Source: Candidatus Cloacimonadota bacterium (GTDB lineage: Bacteria > Cloacimonadota > Cloacimonadia > Cloacimonadales > Cloacimonadaceae). From it: a DNA stretch of 55,206 nt. This document shows, piece by piece, positions 1 through 9,644 of this stretch. Location of the stretch: positions 1 to 55,206 of the forward strand of contig JAHDQK010000034.1 of the NCBI GenBank assembly GCA_018433885.1, given 5' to 3'. The translations under genes and the position numbers were made by a program. The first letter of the stretch is position 1, and each line of letters starts with the position of its first letter. Below the pieces are notes generated by a model. The model was not told the origin of the DNA. It worked only from the letters and a program-made list of their open reading frames with translations, and did not search any database.

Positions 1-91
1 AAGATAACAATTCCCGTAATGATATATGCAATATACCAGTACGTGTTTCGTTAGGTAGTATTTAGAGTCTTGGATTTGTATCTATTTTGGA

Positions 92-133
92 ATTTGCAGT
101 TTTCGGTGACCCAATTTGCAGATTTCAGTGACT
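92..133 (+). repeat. Two 20-bp direct repeats resembling transposon-end sites
   Basis: ATTTGCAGTTTTCGGTGACC (92-111) and ATTTGCAGATTTCAGTGACT (114-133) are direct repeats starting 22 bp apart. They match the 20-bp repeats at the two ends of the transposon at 15836-19865, for example ATTTGCAGATTTGGGTGAGA at 19846. Their orientation fits the right end of an element lying to the left of this window. The assignment as transposase-binding sites is inferred from this match. Confidence 0.6.
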
Positions 134-186
134 CTTTTCACTGGATAAGCAGAAAAGAGAGAGTACTTAATCACCTGTTATTTTTC

Positions 187-225
187 TTGACAGTATAAAA
201 GCAATGTCAATATTTGGGAATATTG
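187..225 (+). promoter_or_regulatory. Candidate promoter with overlapping inverted repeats for the tubulin/Hsp70/motor operon
   Basis: TTGACA (187-192) is followed after 18 bp by TATTTG (211-216), a plausible -35/-10 pair about 170 bp upstream of the first gene. Two inverted repeats overlap it: TTGACA(187-192)/TGTCAA(205-210), and CAATATT(208-214)-TGGG-AATATTG(219-225), which covers the -10. Such symmetry suggests a repressor operator, but no cognate regulator is visible in the operon. Confidence 0.4.
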
Positions 226-352
226 AAATTGGGACTGGTGATCAAAATGATGACTACGGCTATTCGGATGATTAAATGCGTCTTTGATTTGTATTTTTTA
301 TGGTCGAGGCAAGACTTGCCTGTATATGTTGATTACGGCAGAATAGTAGGAT

Positions 353-369
353 TAGCCGCTAAGCGGCTA
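353..369 (+). promoter_or_regulatory. Perfect 8-bp inverted repeat in the operon leader
   Basis: TAGCCGCT-A-AGCGGCTA is a perfect palindrome with one central base. It ends 5 bp before the GGAGG ribosome-binding site (375-379) of the TTG-started first gene. It could be an operator or a short leader hairpin that limits initiation; there is no T-run, so it is not a terminator. Confidence 0.4.
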
Positions 370-383
370 TCTATGGAGGTGTT

Positions 384-1646
384 TTGAAGTGTTTGAATTG
401 TTCCAAGCCAATATCCTTACCCGATAATTCCAGGGATTTCTTCATATGTCCCTCATGCAGCATGTTGCACATGGTTTGCAGCGCTGATACCAAAGCTCAC
501 CTGCGTCCTCCCCACGTTAGCTATTGCCCAATATGCAAAGAGAAAGTATCCAGCAGCTATGGGCAGGGATTATCTAGTTTCTCCAGAAGCTTGGTTAAAG
601 CCGATTCAAAACTTGTCCTGGCAAACTCAGTTCCACTAGTTCTGGGTTCTGTAAAAAACTTGTTTTGTTTCTGTTACGATTTATTCCTGATAGTGATATC
701 AGACAAAGGCAAAGGCGTGGTTATCAGGGAAGATGAGGTAGTTCACGAGTTTGATCTGAACAAGCTGTTCAATGCCTCGCTCGAGAAGATCGAGCCATAC
801 TCGGGTGGAGTATTGCTATTCAACAGCTCCGGGCATGTTTACAGAATGGCATATTCATCCATTTTTGCTACTTCTCCGGGCGCGGATCAGCTGACCTCCC
901 GGTGTAAGGTGAGTTCCTTTGATCCGCTGACAAATACTCTGGTGTACTATGAAAATGGCATTATTCACAGACTTAATGTGATCACCCAAAGAAGTGAGCG
1001 AGAAGCCACTGATTATCTGGTGCGATCTATTCTTTATTGCGCGCAAAACCTTTTTTATATCGGAGAGAAGCAGAGGCTTTACACTTTGGTAGTGAAATCA
1101 TTTGATACCGGAACTCAGAGCGAGAAAACCTCGCCACATCTTAAAGGGGATGGCTCCATCCTGGCTATTGCAAACGAAAGATTCCTGGCCTTCAGTACCA
1201 GAAATCAAGGCGAAACCCATCTTTGGAGCGGGGCTTGGAAGCATCTAAGCCGCAAGCAGTCCGCCTGGACGATGATCCCAATGACAAGCGCTGCAAACAA
1301 GCTGGTGCTCAAGGATGATAGCTTGTACATTCAATATTTAGACAAAATTGAGCTTAAGGACTGTCAAGGTCTGCAAGGTGGTGTAATGAACACGCAGACA
1401 GAAGTACAGGGGCTGGTGCCGGGTTCTTTGGAAGTATCACAGCTAAGTGATCAGATCTCTTATCAGTGCGTTCAGGCTAATCAAACCTACACTAGCGTGC
1501 TAGCGAACGGATTTGCCCACAAGAATTTCCAATCCAGGGGTTTGAATTCTCGGGTTATCGCCCAAGCGTGGTATAACAACCGGCTGGCTTTTATTGCAAA
1601 AGAAAACAACAGTTATGTGTATATTCGGGAGATGATGGATGAATAG
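384..1646 (+). CDS. Zinc-ribbon protein of unknown function, first gene of the tubulin/Hsp70/motor operon
   Basis: 420 residues from a TTG start with GGAGG at 375-379. The N-terminus carries cysteine pairs C3/C6, C22/C25 and C48/C51, with C32 and H39 between, as in one or two zinc ribbons. There is no signal peptide or membrane segment, so it should be cytoplasmic. The remaining roughly 360 residues are rich in short beta-strand-like stretches and could form a propeller-like domain, but I do not recognise a family. It overlaps the vWA gene by 8 bp, so the two are translationally coupled. An adaptor or scaffold role is inference from the zinc ribbon and operon position only. Confidence 0.8.
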   Translation: MKCLNCSKPISLPDNSRDFFICPSCSMLHMVCSADTKAHLRPPHVSYCPICKEKVSSSYGQGLSSFSRSLVKADSKLVLANSVPLVLGSVKNLFCFCYDLFLIVISDKGKGVVIREDEVVHEFDLNKLFNASLEKIEPYSGGVLLFNSSGHVYRMAYSSIFATSPGADQLTSRCKVSSFDPLTNTLVYYENGIIHRLNVITQRSEREATDYLVRSILYCAQNLFYIGEKQRLYTLVVKSFDTGTQSEKTSPHLKGDGSILAIANERFLAFSTRNQGETHLWSGAWKHLSRKQSAWTMIPMTSAANKLVLKDDSLYIQYLDKIELKDCQGLQGGVMNTQTEVQGLVPGSLEVSQLSDQISYQCVQANQTYTSVLANGFAHKNFQSRGLNSRVIAQAWYNNRLAFIAKENNSYVYIREMMDE

Positions 1647-3231
1647 ATATCTGCTGCTAATCCTACTAATTGGTGTGTCGGCGGTGTTAGGTGGAGTATG
1701 TTTTGTAGTCGATGGTTCCGGAAGCATGCAGGGCTTTGTAAACAGAGGCTCTCTCCTGGCACTGGTGGATGATATCTCTCAAAGCTTGGAAGCTGGAGAG
1801 GGACAAGCCCAATACAAGATATTCAGCTCAGTCACTTCCCAGGAAGTTAGGGTTGAATCCGTTCGAAGAGAGGATATCAACAATAGAGCAAGCTTTAATG
1901 GCAAATACACTTTGCTTGGCAAGATGGCAGAGCAGCTCTTTAATGAGCAGGCATCAGGAAACTATATCATCATAACGGATAACGTGGAAGACGATCCTTA
2001 TACCATCGGAGAATCCGCCAAGTTTTACTCCAAACTAAACGAGAACCAAGTTATCAGTTCCATTGATGTATCGCCTCGAATATTGAACTTCTCCGGCAAT
2101 CCCTATCGGGGGAATGCTTCTCATTACAACGGTTCTACGGGGCTGATCGTGTATTTCGTCTCTACTAACCTGGATGATGCCGCCAGATCCGAGAGGAATT
2201 CATTGCTTCGGAAGCTCCGGGATAAGAACTATGTGCTGTTTCATATCCGTCCAATAACAGCAGAACACATTAGCCTGAAATCACCCCAAAACACCGGGGG
2301 CGGTTTTGAGATCTACTCAAAGGGTCGCAGATATCACTTAAGGGTGCAGTCTAACCGCTCTGGTATTCCTTCGCTACAGATCGATAAAGCCAATACCATC
2401 CGATTTTCGATCATGATGAGATCGAACTACGAGTATATAGGGGTTAGGGAAAACACAGCGGTTAAGGTTGAACACTTCAGGATAAAATCCGACGGTAGAT
2501 ATCTCAGGATCAAAAGACCGATCATCGAGATCAGCCCCTCAAGGCTGCCAAAGTCTTTGGAAGAGGGCGGAGCGCAATTGTTTGACGTGAAGATCGTTCT
2601 CAGGCCCATGCAGGCAAGTTTTATGGACAAACTTAAAGCGATGTTCAATCCTCACAATTGCTCGGTGGAATTTGATCTGGTTTTGGAGACTGGACACAAC
2701 AGCCTGTATATGACAGAAGCCGTCGCAGGAGAATTCTTCACGCGTAACCCATCTGTTTACCAGAAAATCTATTCCAGTGAAGATATTATCTCCTATTTCA
2801 ATCCCCAGGATAACAAGCTGAAGCTGAGTATCTCCAACGAAAATAATCCCCGTGATCCTCGCACCAAAGTGGCTATTGTTTACGATAATCTCCCCCTCTA
2901 TATAGGCTTGGTCTTTGTAGTGGTTTTGATACTTCTGGGCATAGTACTGATCGTACAGATTTCCAGCTCGCCGAAAGAGCTGAAACTTACCATAAAGTAC
3001 AAAGCTACCGGAAAAGTGGAAGAGCATAATCTCACCAGGATGTCATCCGTCAGGATAGATCCCGCAGAGATCAAACGCACCATCAATCGCGTGAGGGTTA
3101 AGCTTCTGGACCCTGAAAACTATTATTTCAAGGATTCCATCTTCAAATCCATGGATCTTCCGGTGAAGAGCTCCTTGGAAATTGTCGATAAACCACACTT
3201 GAATACCATCATGATATCTCTTGATAAATAA
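1639..3231 (+). CDS. Membrane-anchored von Willebrand factor A (vWA) domain protein
   Basis: 530 residues. A hydrophobic N-terminal segment (about 3-19) runs directly into the vWA domain, whose MIDAS DxSxS motif is D25-G-S-G-S29. A single strong transmembrane helix lies at about 418-441, followed by a roughly 90-residue soluble tail. The MIDAS motif predicts divalent-metal-dependent protein-protein contact. If the N-terminal segment is a signal peptide, the vWA domain is extracytoplasmic and the tail cytoplasmic. The gene lies between the zinc-ribbon gene (8-bp overlap) and a small membrane protein gene (11-bp gap). vWA proteins are predicted partners of FtsZ-like membrane-remodelling proteins, which fits the tubulin-fold gene two positions downstream. 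Confidence 0.85.
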   Translation: MNRYLLLILLIGVSAVLGGVCFVVDGSGSMQGFVNRGSLLALVDDISQSLEAGEGQAQYKIFSSVTSQEVRVESVRREDINNRASFNGKYTLLGKMAEQLFNEQASGNYIIITDNVEDDPYTIGESAKFYSKLNENQVISSIDVSPRILNFSGNPYRGNASHYNGSTGLIVYFVSTNLDDAARSERNSLLRKLRDKNYVLFHIRPITAEHISLKSPQNTGGGFEIYSKGRRYHLRVQSNRSGIPSLQIDKANTIRFSIMMRSNYEYIGVRENTAVKVEHFRIKSDGRYLRIKRPIIEISPSRLPKSLEEGGAQLFDVKIVLRPMQASFMDKLKAMFNPHNCSVEFDLVLETGHNSLYMTEAVAGEFFTRNPSVYQKIYSSEDIISYFNPQDNKLKLSISNENNPRDPRTKVAIVYDNLPLYIGLVFVVVLILLGIVLIVQISSSPKELKLTIKYKATGKVEEHNLTRMSSVRIDPAEIKRTINRVRVKLLDPENYYFKDSIFKSMDLPVKSSLEIVDKPHLNTIMISLDK

Positions 3232-3242
3232 AGGAGGAACAA

Positions 3243-3704
3243 ATGAAGAATCTAATGCTATGCTTACTTGCTTTGCTGGTCTCATTTGTACTGATTGGCA
3301 ATCTCTGGGCTCAGGACGCTTATGTTGAAGATGAATATGAGCCCGATTCAACTTACCAAAAAGACTACGACATGACAGACGAGATCAACACGGGGGGCTA
3401 TCTGCCCAACAAGTATTTGGTCATCAGCGTTTGTCTAATGGCTATCGCAATTTTCTACTATCTCTTTCTCAGTTTGTACGAGAAAGAACTGGATAGAGGT
3501 AAGAGTCCTTTGAAGGCTGCAGCAGGTCAGTGCTTGAAATTTACTTTGGTCTCAGGCTTGGTGATTCTATGCGGGATGTTTGCGCTCAACGGCTTGAGTT
3601 TTAGGAACATTGGCGATTTTATTGCTTCCTCACTAGCTTATCTGATGATTATCGGACTGGTTTGGGTAGCTTATTTAGTCGCTTCTATTGTCAAGGTCAG
3701 CTAG
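3243..3704 (+). CDS. Small membrane protein with signal peptide
   Basis: 153 residues, ATG with AAAGGAGG at 3231-3238. A signal-like hydrophobic N-terminus (about 4-23, ending in a WAQD-type cleavage site) is followed by a strongly acidic, tyrosine-rich segment (about 25-50) and three predicted transmembrane helices near 56-78, 96-117 and 124-148. No family recognised. Its position between the vWA protein and the tubulin-fold protein suggests a membrane anchor or accessory part of the same complex. Confidence 0.75.
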   Translation: MKNLMLCLLALLVSFVLIGNLWAQDAYVEDEYEPDSTYQKDYDMTDEINTGGYLPNKYLVISVCLMAIAIFYYLFLSLYEKELDRGKSPLKAAAGQCLKFTLVSGLVILCGMFALNGLSFRNIGDFIASSLAYLMIIGLVWVAYLVASIVKVS

Positions 3705-3715
3705 GGGGAGGACAA

Positions 3716-6700
3716 ATGGCTATTACAACTACATTCATCGATGGGGGATTAAATCCCGTAGCAACCAATGCGGACATGAAAAAGACTCTATTTATTGGTA
3801 TAGGCGGTAGCGGAAAAGAAGTGTTGATGCGGCTGAGAAGAAAGTTCTATGCTGCAACCGAGAACCCCTATGGTTTTGATTTTATCAAGTATTTATGGAT
3901 AGATACGGATATTAGCGGAGTGCCAATCAGTTCTGAGAACTGGGATGTGATCGGGCAGAACATCCAGTTTGGAGTGAGAAACAATATCCATGAATCCCTG
4001 AGTGTTTCAATACAACCTGCAGTCCTGAACAATTTCTACGATCAAGTGCCCCAATATCCTCATATAAAGCACTGGTTGCCCATAGATGCTCTACGTCCTC
4101 TGGGAGCGAACGCTCTCATGAATGGCGCGAAAGCAATCCGACCTCTGGGCAGATTGGCTTTCAGTTGGCATGCCGACACAATAAAAAACAATATTCATGC
4201 CAATCTGCTGGATCTCAATGTGGTCTTCAATGTGCCGGGAGTCGATGTTGATGACAGTATCTCCATCTATATTGTAGGCTCACTTGCTGGTGGTACCGGG
4301 AGCGGGATGTTCCTGGAGATTGCCAAGCTAATTAAGGCAAATTGGCCTCAATACCAGTGTTATGGAGTCTTCTTCCTTTCAGATATCTTTGAAGACGTGG
4401 GAGATAATCGAGTCCGAAACTCCAACTGCTACGCATCTTTGCAAGAGCTGGATTTCTATCAGACTGCAGCCAATGCACTTGATCCCCTCATCGGCAGGGA
4501 AAGGCATATGTTTGAGTTTGTGGAGCCCAATGGAGCAGTAAGGAGCTTTGAATTGCCTCTCTACAACAATATCTTTCTGATCTCCAAGGAGTATTACAAA
4601 TCTCCCGGTGAACAGGATTTTGCCGATCCTTTTGAGATGGTGGCAGAGATATTCTATTTTGATTTTGACAGGTCAGATTTCGGGGCTCAGAAGAGATCGC
4701 AGGCCGTTAATGGTCATATTGCAGGTTCTGCTGCTTCAGTAAAATTTGTGTGGCAGGATGGAGACAAGGAGGTCTCAGTCGAGAATACCTATAGTTCGGA
4801 CTATTCGTCATATGGACTGGCTGGGATATTCCTAAATATCTCCAAGATGAAGAATTGGGCTTCCTATAAATATATATTGGATATCCTGAAGTCACACAAT
4901 CTTGAGCATCCGGCAAAATCCCAGCTCTTTGAGCTTCCCAATGGTACTTTCGCAGTCAAAGAATTTGGCTTTGAAAACATCCTCGGGATGATCTCCAAAG
5001 GGAATCATGCAAACACTGTGGAAGAGGCCTACCGCAGCAAGCTGGAATCTGCCAAACAGGAGAGCCTTACCAAGATAGCTTCCACCATCTCCTTTGATTA
5101 CATGAATCTTGGAACAGTGCAGGATGTCTGCCATAACGCCTTCAATAGGATAGATTCTTTCATAAGCAATCAGCAGGAACTTATGAACCTGGAACTTACC
5201 GAATACCAGGGAACTCCAGGTGACTCCCTCCAGGGCCTCAAAGCAAATCTGGAGAAGACTCTGAAAACTCTGTATCTCGAGCTTGAAAAGCTGATGTACA
5301 GCATTTTGAGCAGAACTGAGGATGGAGGACCCGCTAATGTCCGCGAGATGTTTAGCAGGGTTAATAATCTCCTCACCCAGATGACTGTTAGTAGAGGTAG
5401 CTTTATCACTGACACTACAAACTTGAAAAACAAGCTACCTGAAGAACAGCCCAAGCGACCCGAGATTGTGGTAGACAGCCATATTGGGCAGCTACTGTCC
5501 AGAATCAAAGAATGTGACGAGATCCCGTTTATCTTCCCTTTCTATAAAAACAGAGCAAAAAGGTATTACGAGAAGAAGCTCTCCCGCGAACTGGAGGGCA
5601 TGAACCGGACGATCAAGAAACAGATAGATGACTATTTCATTGAATGGAAGCAGATTCTTGTGAAACGATATGAAGTGGTTTACCGGGAGAAATTGATCGA
5701 ACTCTATGACGCGGCGAAAGCCAGGATTTTAGAGATAATCCGGGCTGATCGGGTGTCTATTGATAACCATAGTTTCCTGGGTTTAAGCCCTCAACTGCAG
5801 AGCTACCAGGATCAGGTTTCTGATTTGATCAACTACTATGATAGCTATGAGTCAGATTTGCGCAGAGTGATAACGACTTCTATCAATCGCAAAATGATCC
5901 TGGATGAGACACTAAATCTTGATCAAGTTTACAAAGATTTTGTGTCCAATTTGGGAGATAAAAGCTGGTTAACTGCTCCGGTTGTGGATGCCTACAATCC
6001 TGAGATAATCTCAAAACACCTCTCAAATCAGGATTTGAATGAGCCTTCCCAAAAGTTTGTCCGTACCCTGGCTCTCTACAGCCGGTATTGCATTTCCGGC
6101 AATTTACCAGAATTGAAGAGAATTCTTATTCGGAATTGTCAGGAAAGGTTCAATCAATTCATGCAGGATGATTCGGTCTTGAACCGTCTGAATCAGTTGC
6201 TGCGCAGCAGACCGGCCGAGACCCAGAATAGTATAAGAAATATGCTCTCGAACTTTAACTTCAGGCTGGCATTGTCAGAGCGGTACCCCAGTATTGACAA
6301 TAGAGTATCGCAAACCGCAGAGAATAACCGTTTGCCGGGCTTACCCAGAGCAGATGCTCATATTGAAACACTACTTGGAAATCTTGGGACCATCGGCCAA
6401 GTGAAGTATCATGGCTCGGATGAGTCGATCCTGTTTTACTCCGAGACTTTTGGATACCCGCTATTTGCTCTGAAGGATATTCAAAAACTGGAGCATGAAT
6501 ACAGGTCGTTGGTTGAAAGAGATGGCATCAGCTCAAAGCAACAACGCTATACCGATATTGTAACAGACTATCTGCGGCCCTTGGTGATCCCCAGTGATAT
6601 CACTGCTATGAAGCAGTTGCTTTCTTCTTGGGAAATGCTCTATGAGGCGATTGTACTAAGAGTGATCCGCTATGAATCAAAAGAATGGAAGATGACGGTG

Positions 6701-7144
6701 GCATTTGCTGAGAATCTTTTTGCCGCACAGAACATCAGCCTGGGTAGAACTCTGGAAGCAGCAGCTCTGCACCTTAGCCAGGCTCAACCCTTGCAACAGG
6801 CGGTGAAAGAGCAAACCTACAACAGGCAGATCGAAAATTATGGAGAAGAGGAAGACCTGCAGGAAATATACTTTGCCCTGTTTGGGAATTTTAACCAGGT
6901 GCTTAGTTTTTCTAAGGCTCAGTTCAATGACCGGTACAGACCTAAGAGTCCCCAAGAATACGTGCTGGAAAAGCTATTGATTAAGTATAGAGCCAAGTAT
7001 ATCCAAGCCTTAGATACTGTGATAAATGAAGATGAAGTAACCCGGAAGCTTGCAGAAGAATATAGAAACCGTCATTTGGTCCGTTCCGGATACGCCGATG
7101 CAGTGCATACTGAAGGTCTGAGTATTTCTCCCAAAGCAGTTTGA
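3716..7144 (+). CDS. Large tubulin/FtsZ-like (Tubulin_2-type) protein
   Basis: 1142 residues. I place the start at the ATG at 3716, which has a strong GGGGGAGG site (3704-3711). The N-terminus has the glycine-rich strand-loop LFIGIGGSGKEV (about 24-35), and near residue 190 is the tubulin/FtsZ signature GGTGSGMF, the phosphate-binding G-box. Together these indicate a GTP-binding Rossmann-like tubulin fold in roughly the first 450 residues. The remaining 700 or so residues are helical and charged, much longer than FtsZ (about 380). The family resembles the FtsZ-like proteins proposed to act in membrane remodelling with vWA and OmpA proteins. It ends 1 bp before the Hsp70-like gene. Polymerisation and GTPase activity are inferred, not shown. 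Confidence 0.85.
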   Translation: MAITTTFIDGGLNPVATNADMKKTLFIGIGGSGKEVLMRLRRKFYAATENPYGFDFIKYLWIDTDISGVPISSENWDVIGQNIQFGVRNNIHESLSVSIQPAVLNNFYDQVPQYPHIKHWLPIDALRPLGANALMNGAKAIRPLGRLAFSWHADTIKNNIHANLLDLNVVFNVPGVDVDDSISIYIVGSLAGGTGSGMFLEIAKLIKANWPQYQCYGVFFLSDIFEDVGDNRVRNSNCYASLQELDFYQTAANALDPLIGRERHMFEFVEPNGAVRSFELPLYNNIFLISKEYYKSPGEQDFADPFEMVAEIFYFDFDRSDFGAQKRSQAVNGHIAGSAASVKFVWQDGDKEVSVENTYSSDYSSYGLAGIFLNISKMKNWASYKYILDILKSHNLEHPAKSQLFELPNGTFAVKEFGFENILGMISKGNHANTVEEAYRSKLESAKQESLTKIASTISFDYMNLGTVQDVCHNAFNRIDSFISNQQELMNLELTEYQGTPGDSLQGLKANLEKTLKTLYLELEKLMYSILSRTEDGGPANVREMFSRVNNLLTQMTVSRGSFITDTTNLKNKLPEEQPKRPEIVVDSHIGQLLSRIKECDEIPFIFPFYKNRAKRYYEKKLSRELEGMNRTIKKQIDDYFIEWKQILVKRYEVVYREKLIELYDAAKARILEIIRADRVSIDNHSFLGLSPQLQSYQDQVSDLINYYDSYESDLRRVITTSINRKMILDETLNLDQVYKDFVSNLGDKSWLTAPVVDAYNPEIISKHLSNQDLNEPSQKFVRTLALYSRYCISGNLPELKRILIRNCQERFNQFMQDDSVLNRLNQLLRSRPAETQNSIRNMLSNFNFRLALSERYPSIDNRVSQTAENNRLPGLPRADAHIETLLGNLGTIGQVKYHGSDESILFYSETFGYPLFALKDIQKLEHEYRSLVERDGISSKQQRYTDIVTDYLRPLVIPSDITAMKQLLSSWEMLYEAIVLRVIRYESKEWKMTVAFAENLFAAQNISLGRTLEAAALHLSQAQPLQQAVKEQTYNRQIENYGEEEDLQEIYFALFGNFNQVLSFSKAQFNDRYRPKSPQEYVLEKLLIKYRAKYIQALDTVINEDEVTRKLAEEYRNRHLVRSGYADAVHTEGLSISPKAV

Positions 7145-7145
7145 T

Positions 7146-9635
7146 ATGGATAAATGCCTTTGCGGATTGCTGATAAGTAGCGATCAATACAACTACTGTC
7201 CCTCTTGCGGGCAGGTGATACGGAGTTTCGATGTCACCTGCCCCCAGAGGGCATATCTGAACGTCCCCTTTACCATAAGTATCCGATCCGGTGGTTCTCA
7301 TGCTCTCCAGATTGATCGGCTTTCTCTTGATGAATCCACTCTGGTGGAGAGTGTTTCACTTAATCCGGGTGCATCTTATGAACAAGATCTAGTGATTGCG
7401 GAAGAGGGGATTTCTATTCTCAAAGTACAAAGTGGCTCGCTGGAAGAAACCTATCAGATCAATGTGGTGGAACGAGGTTCGATAACCCTACGCTGGCAGA
7501 ACAACCAGTTGATCTATGAACTGGATAAAGCCAGCCACCGGGTTTATGTATCCAGAAGCTTGGCAGATAAGACCATCTACCCGGACGAATCTAGTAATTG
7601 GTTTAGAGCCAAGAGCATCCGCCTTAAGGGAGATGGCAGCAGTTTTGAGCTGGATAGACTGAGTAATGGGTTCAAGATCAGCGATGAGCTCTTTGATTAT
7701 CTTCAGGATAAAGGCAGTGCCAATTTGGATATTGAGCTGATCTCAGAAGAAAACCATCGGATCGAATTGTCTGAACTCAGTTTTTATTATGATAGCGAGC
7801 TGCCGGATTTGAAGCTGATCCCGGCAGATGACTACGTGAACAGTAGTCCCCTAGGGGGAGTGCGTGATCAAATAGGCTTCACGCTGGAGTACAGATGGGA
7901 TCAAAAAGAACTCGAACGTCCCATTAATGCCATTACAATAGAATTGAGTGGTAGCGGAATTGTACCAACCAGGAGCAATGAGTACTTTAACAACCAACAG
8001 CGGCTTGAAAAGAAACTCCAAGTTGATCTGGAGAAGGTTCCTTCAGGATTGGGTCGGATAAACGTTAAGCTGACATACGAGATCCAGGAAAGGATTTTTT
8101 GCCGGGTGCAGTGGATTGATTTTCAGGTTAAGGTTATTGATGATATTCAGGTTGACACCAACGGGGTTGTTGCTATTGACTTCGGTACCAGTAACACCTG
8201 TGTGGCTTATATTGAGCAGGTATCTAAAGCCAAAGAACTGTTCCAATACAAGTCTGGTAGTGGCAATGCATGGGGTTTGAATCCGACCATCATTAAGTTT
8301 ATTGAGTTCAGAACAGATGAGGCAAGTATAGTAGAGTATGCAGATCGAAAGGGAGAAGATCGTCCTCTGACTTTTGCCGCCAACTTTAAGCCCCGTCTGG
8401 AGCGGGATGAAGAGCTCTATTTCTGGGATCTTCAAGCTCCGCCAGAGATCAGACCGTTCAGGCCCAGCCAACTGTGCGGTATGTATCTCAATGCTGTTTT
8501 AAATGGATTTGCCCTTGAAATGGGTAACTTTCCGGGAAAGATTATCATGAGTTATCCAGCTTCGTTTTCCAGCGAAGCCAAAGCAAGACTATTCAAGGCT
8601 ATAAATCTGCCAGGTGTGATTATTCATACCGAAGGATCGCTGTCTGAACCTGAAAATATAGCTCTGTATTATTCGCAAATGAATGAATCTATCCGCAAGA
8701 AATTGGAGAAAGACGGCGAGCTAACTATCTGCGTTTTCGATTGTGGGGGCGGCACTACTGACGTTAGTATTGTCAAAATTTCTGAGTCTCATGCAGCCCA
8801 CTTCGAAATACTGGCAACTTGGGGTACGGATAGCTTTTCAGGTAATGTGATTGATTATCTGGTAGGTACTGCACTGGATGGAGATAAAGACTGGTATCCC
8901 AAGAATATTAGAGATCTCTATACAACCAGTAATGAGAGCTTGAAAGAGTATCTGGCGAGGTCTCTATATTATGAAGACCTGAAAAAGGCCGGCCAGATTT
9001 TTGATTCAGACACGCATCATAATGAGACTCGAAAACTTGTGGAAAGTGGCATACAGGCTATGTATGATAGGGTGAGAGGTCTTATGAAAAGCCTTTTTGA
9101 TTTGAGAAAGATGGATACTTTCGAAACAGACTTCCTGATTCTGGCTGGTAATTCCTGTTTTCTGGAGATCTTCAACGACTTGGCAAAGCAGACCTTTGGG
9201 CAAGCAGAGATAATCTGGGAACCGGAGGATGGGAAAAGGGCGGTTGCCCTGGGTGCCTTGGAAGCTTACGAACTGAGGGCGGTGCTGGATATTCGGGGTA
9301 CTACTCTCAGCAGTAACGAGTACTCCGTTCGCTTGAATCTACACGGTTATGAAGAGGTCTTCCCGCCCCTGCTGGATATGAGCCAGGTAACAGAATATCT
9401 TAGTCCTCCCGTGAATCCATCTCAGATTCCAATCCTGGGCAGAGCCTTTATTCGTGATCATGATCAACGGCCCACAATCCTGTTTGAAGTTCCCTGTCCC
9501 AAGACCAGAATAGGAACCGGCAAGATGAGATTCCGGCTCCGCTTCAAGGCCAAAGAGGTTTCCTACGGATGGTGTTCGATTGAAGGGGAGGAGATTATGG
9601 ATGCAGATTATAAGACAATATATAGAGAAGATTGA
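7146..9635 (+). CDS. Hsp70/actin-fold ATPase with N-terminal zinc ribbon and beta-rich region
   Basis: 829 residues. The N-terminus is a zinc ribbon (C4/C6 and C18/C21). Residues about 30-330 look beta-rich, with immunoglobulin-like sandwiches. The actin/Hsp70 ATPase domain then follows: phosphate-1 VVAIDFGTSNT near 341-352, phosphate-2 VFDCGGGTTD near 529-538, and an adenosine-type motif LILAGNSC near 662. The DnaK layout, with an N-terminal ATPase and a C-terminal substrate domain, is reversed here: binding-type domains come first. This is not the housekeeping chaperone. Placed next to a tubulin-fold protein, it may be a second nucleotide-driven filament or switch, or an assembly factor. 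The order is visible; the function is inference. Confidence 0.85.
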   Translation: MDKCLCGLLISSDQYNYCPSCGQVIRSFDVTCPQRAYLNVPFTISIRSGGSHALQIDRLSLDESTLVESVSLNPGASYEQDLVIAEEGISILKVQSGSLEETYQINVVERGSITLRWQNNQLIYELDKASHRVYVSRSLADKTIYPDESSNWFRAKSIRLKGDGSSFELDRLSNGFKISDELFDYLQDKGSANLDIELISEENHRIELSELSFYYDSELPDLKLIPADDYVNSSPLGGVRDQIGFTLEYRWDQKELERPINAITIELSGSGIVPTRSNEYFNNQQRLEKKLQVDLEKVPSGLGRINVKLTYEIQERIFCRVQWIDFQVKVIDDIQVDTNGVVAIDFGTSNTCVAYIEQVSKAKELFQYKSGSGNAWGLNPTIIKFIEFRTDEASIVEYADRKGEDRPLTFAANFKPRLERDEELYFWDLQAPPEIRPFRPSQLCGMYLNAVLNGFALEMGNFPGKIIMSYPASFSSEAKARLFKAINLPGVIIHTEGSLSEPENIALYYSQMNESIRKKLEKDGELTICVFDCGGGTTDVSIVKISESHAAHFEILATWGTDSFSGNVIDYLVGTALDGDKDWYPKNIRDLYTTSNESLKEYLARSLYYEDLKKAGQIFDSDTHHNETRKLVESGIQAMYDRVRGLMKSLFDLRKMDTFETDFLILAGNSCFLEIFNDLAKQTFGQAEIIWEPEDGKRAVALGALEAYELRAVLDIRGTTLSSNEYSVRLNLHGYEEVFPPLLDMSQVTEYLSPPVNPSQIPILGRAFIRDHDQRPTILFEVPCPKTRIGTGKMRFRLRFKAKEVSYGWCSIEGEEIMDADYKTIYRED

Positions 9636-9644
9636 GGTCAGGAT

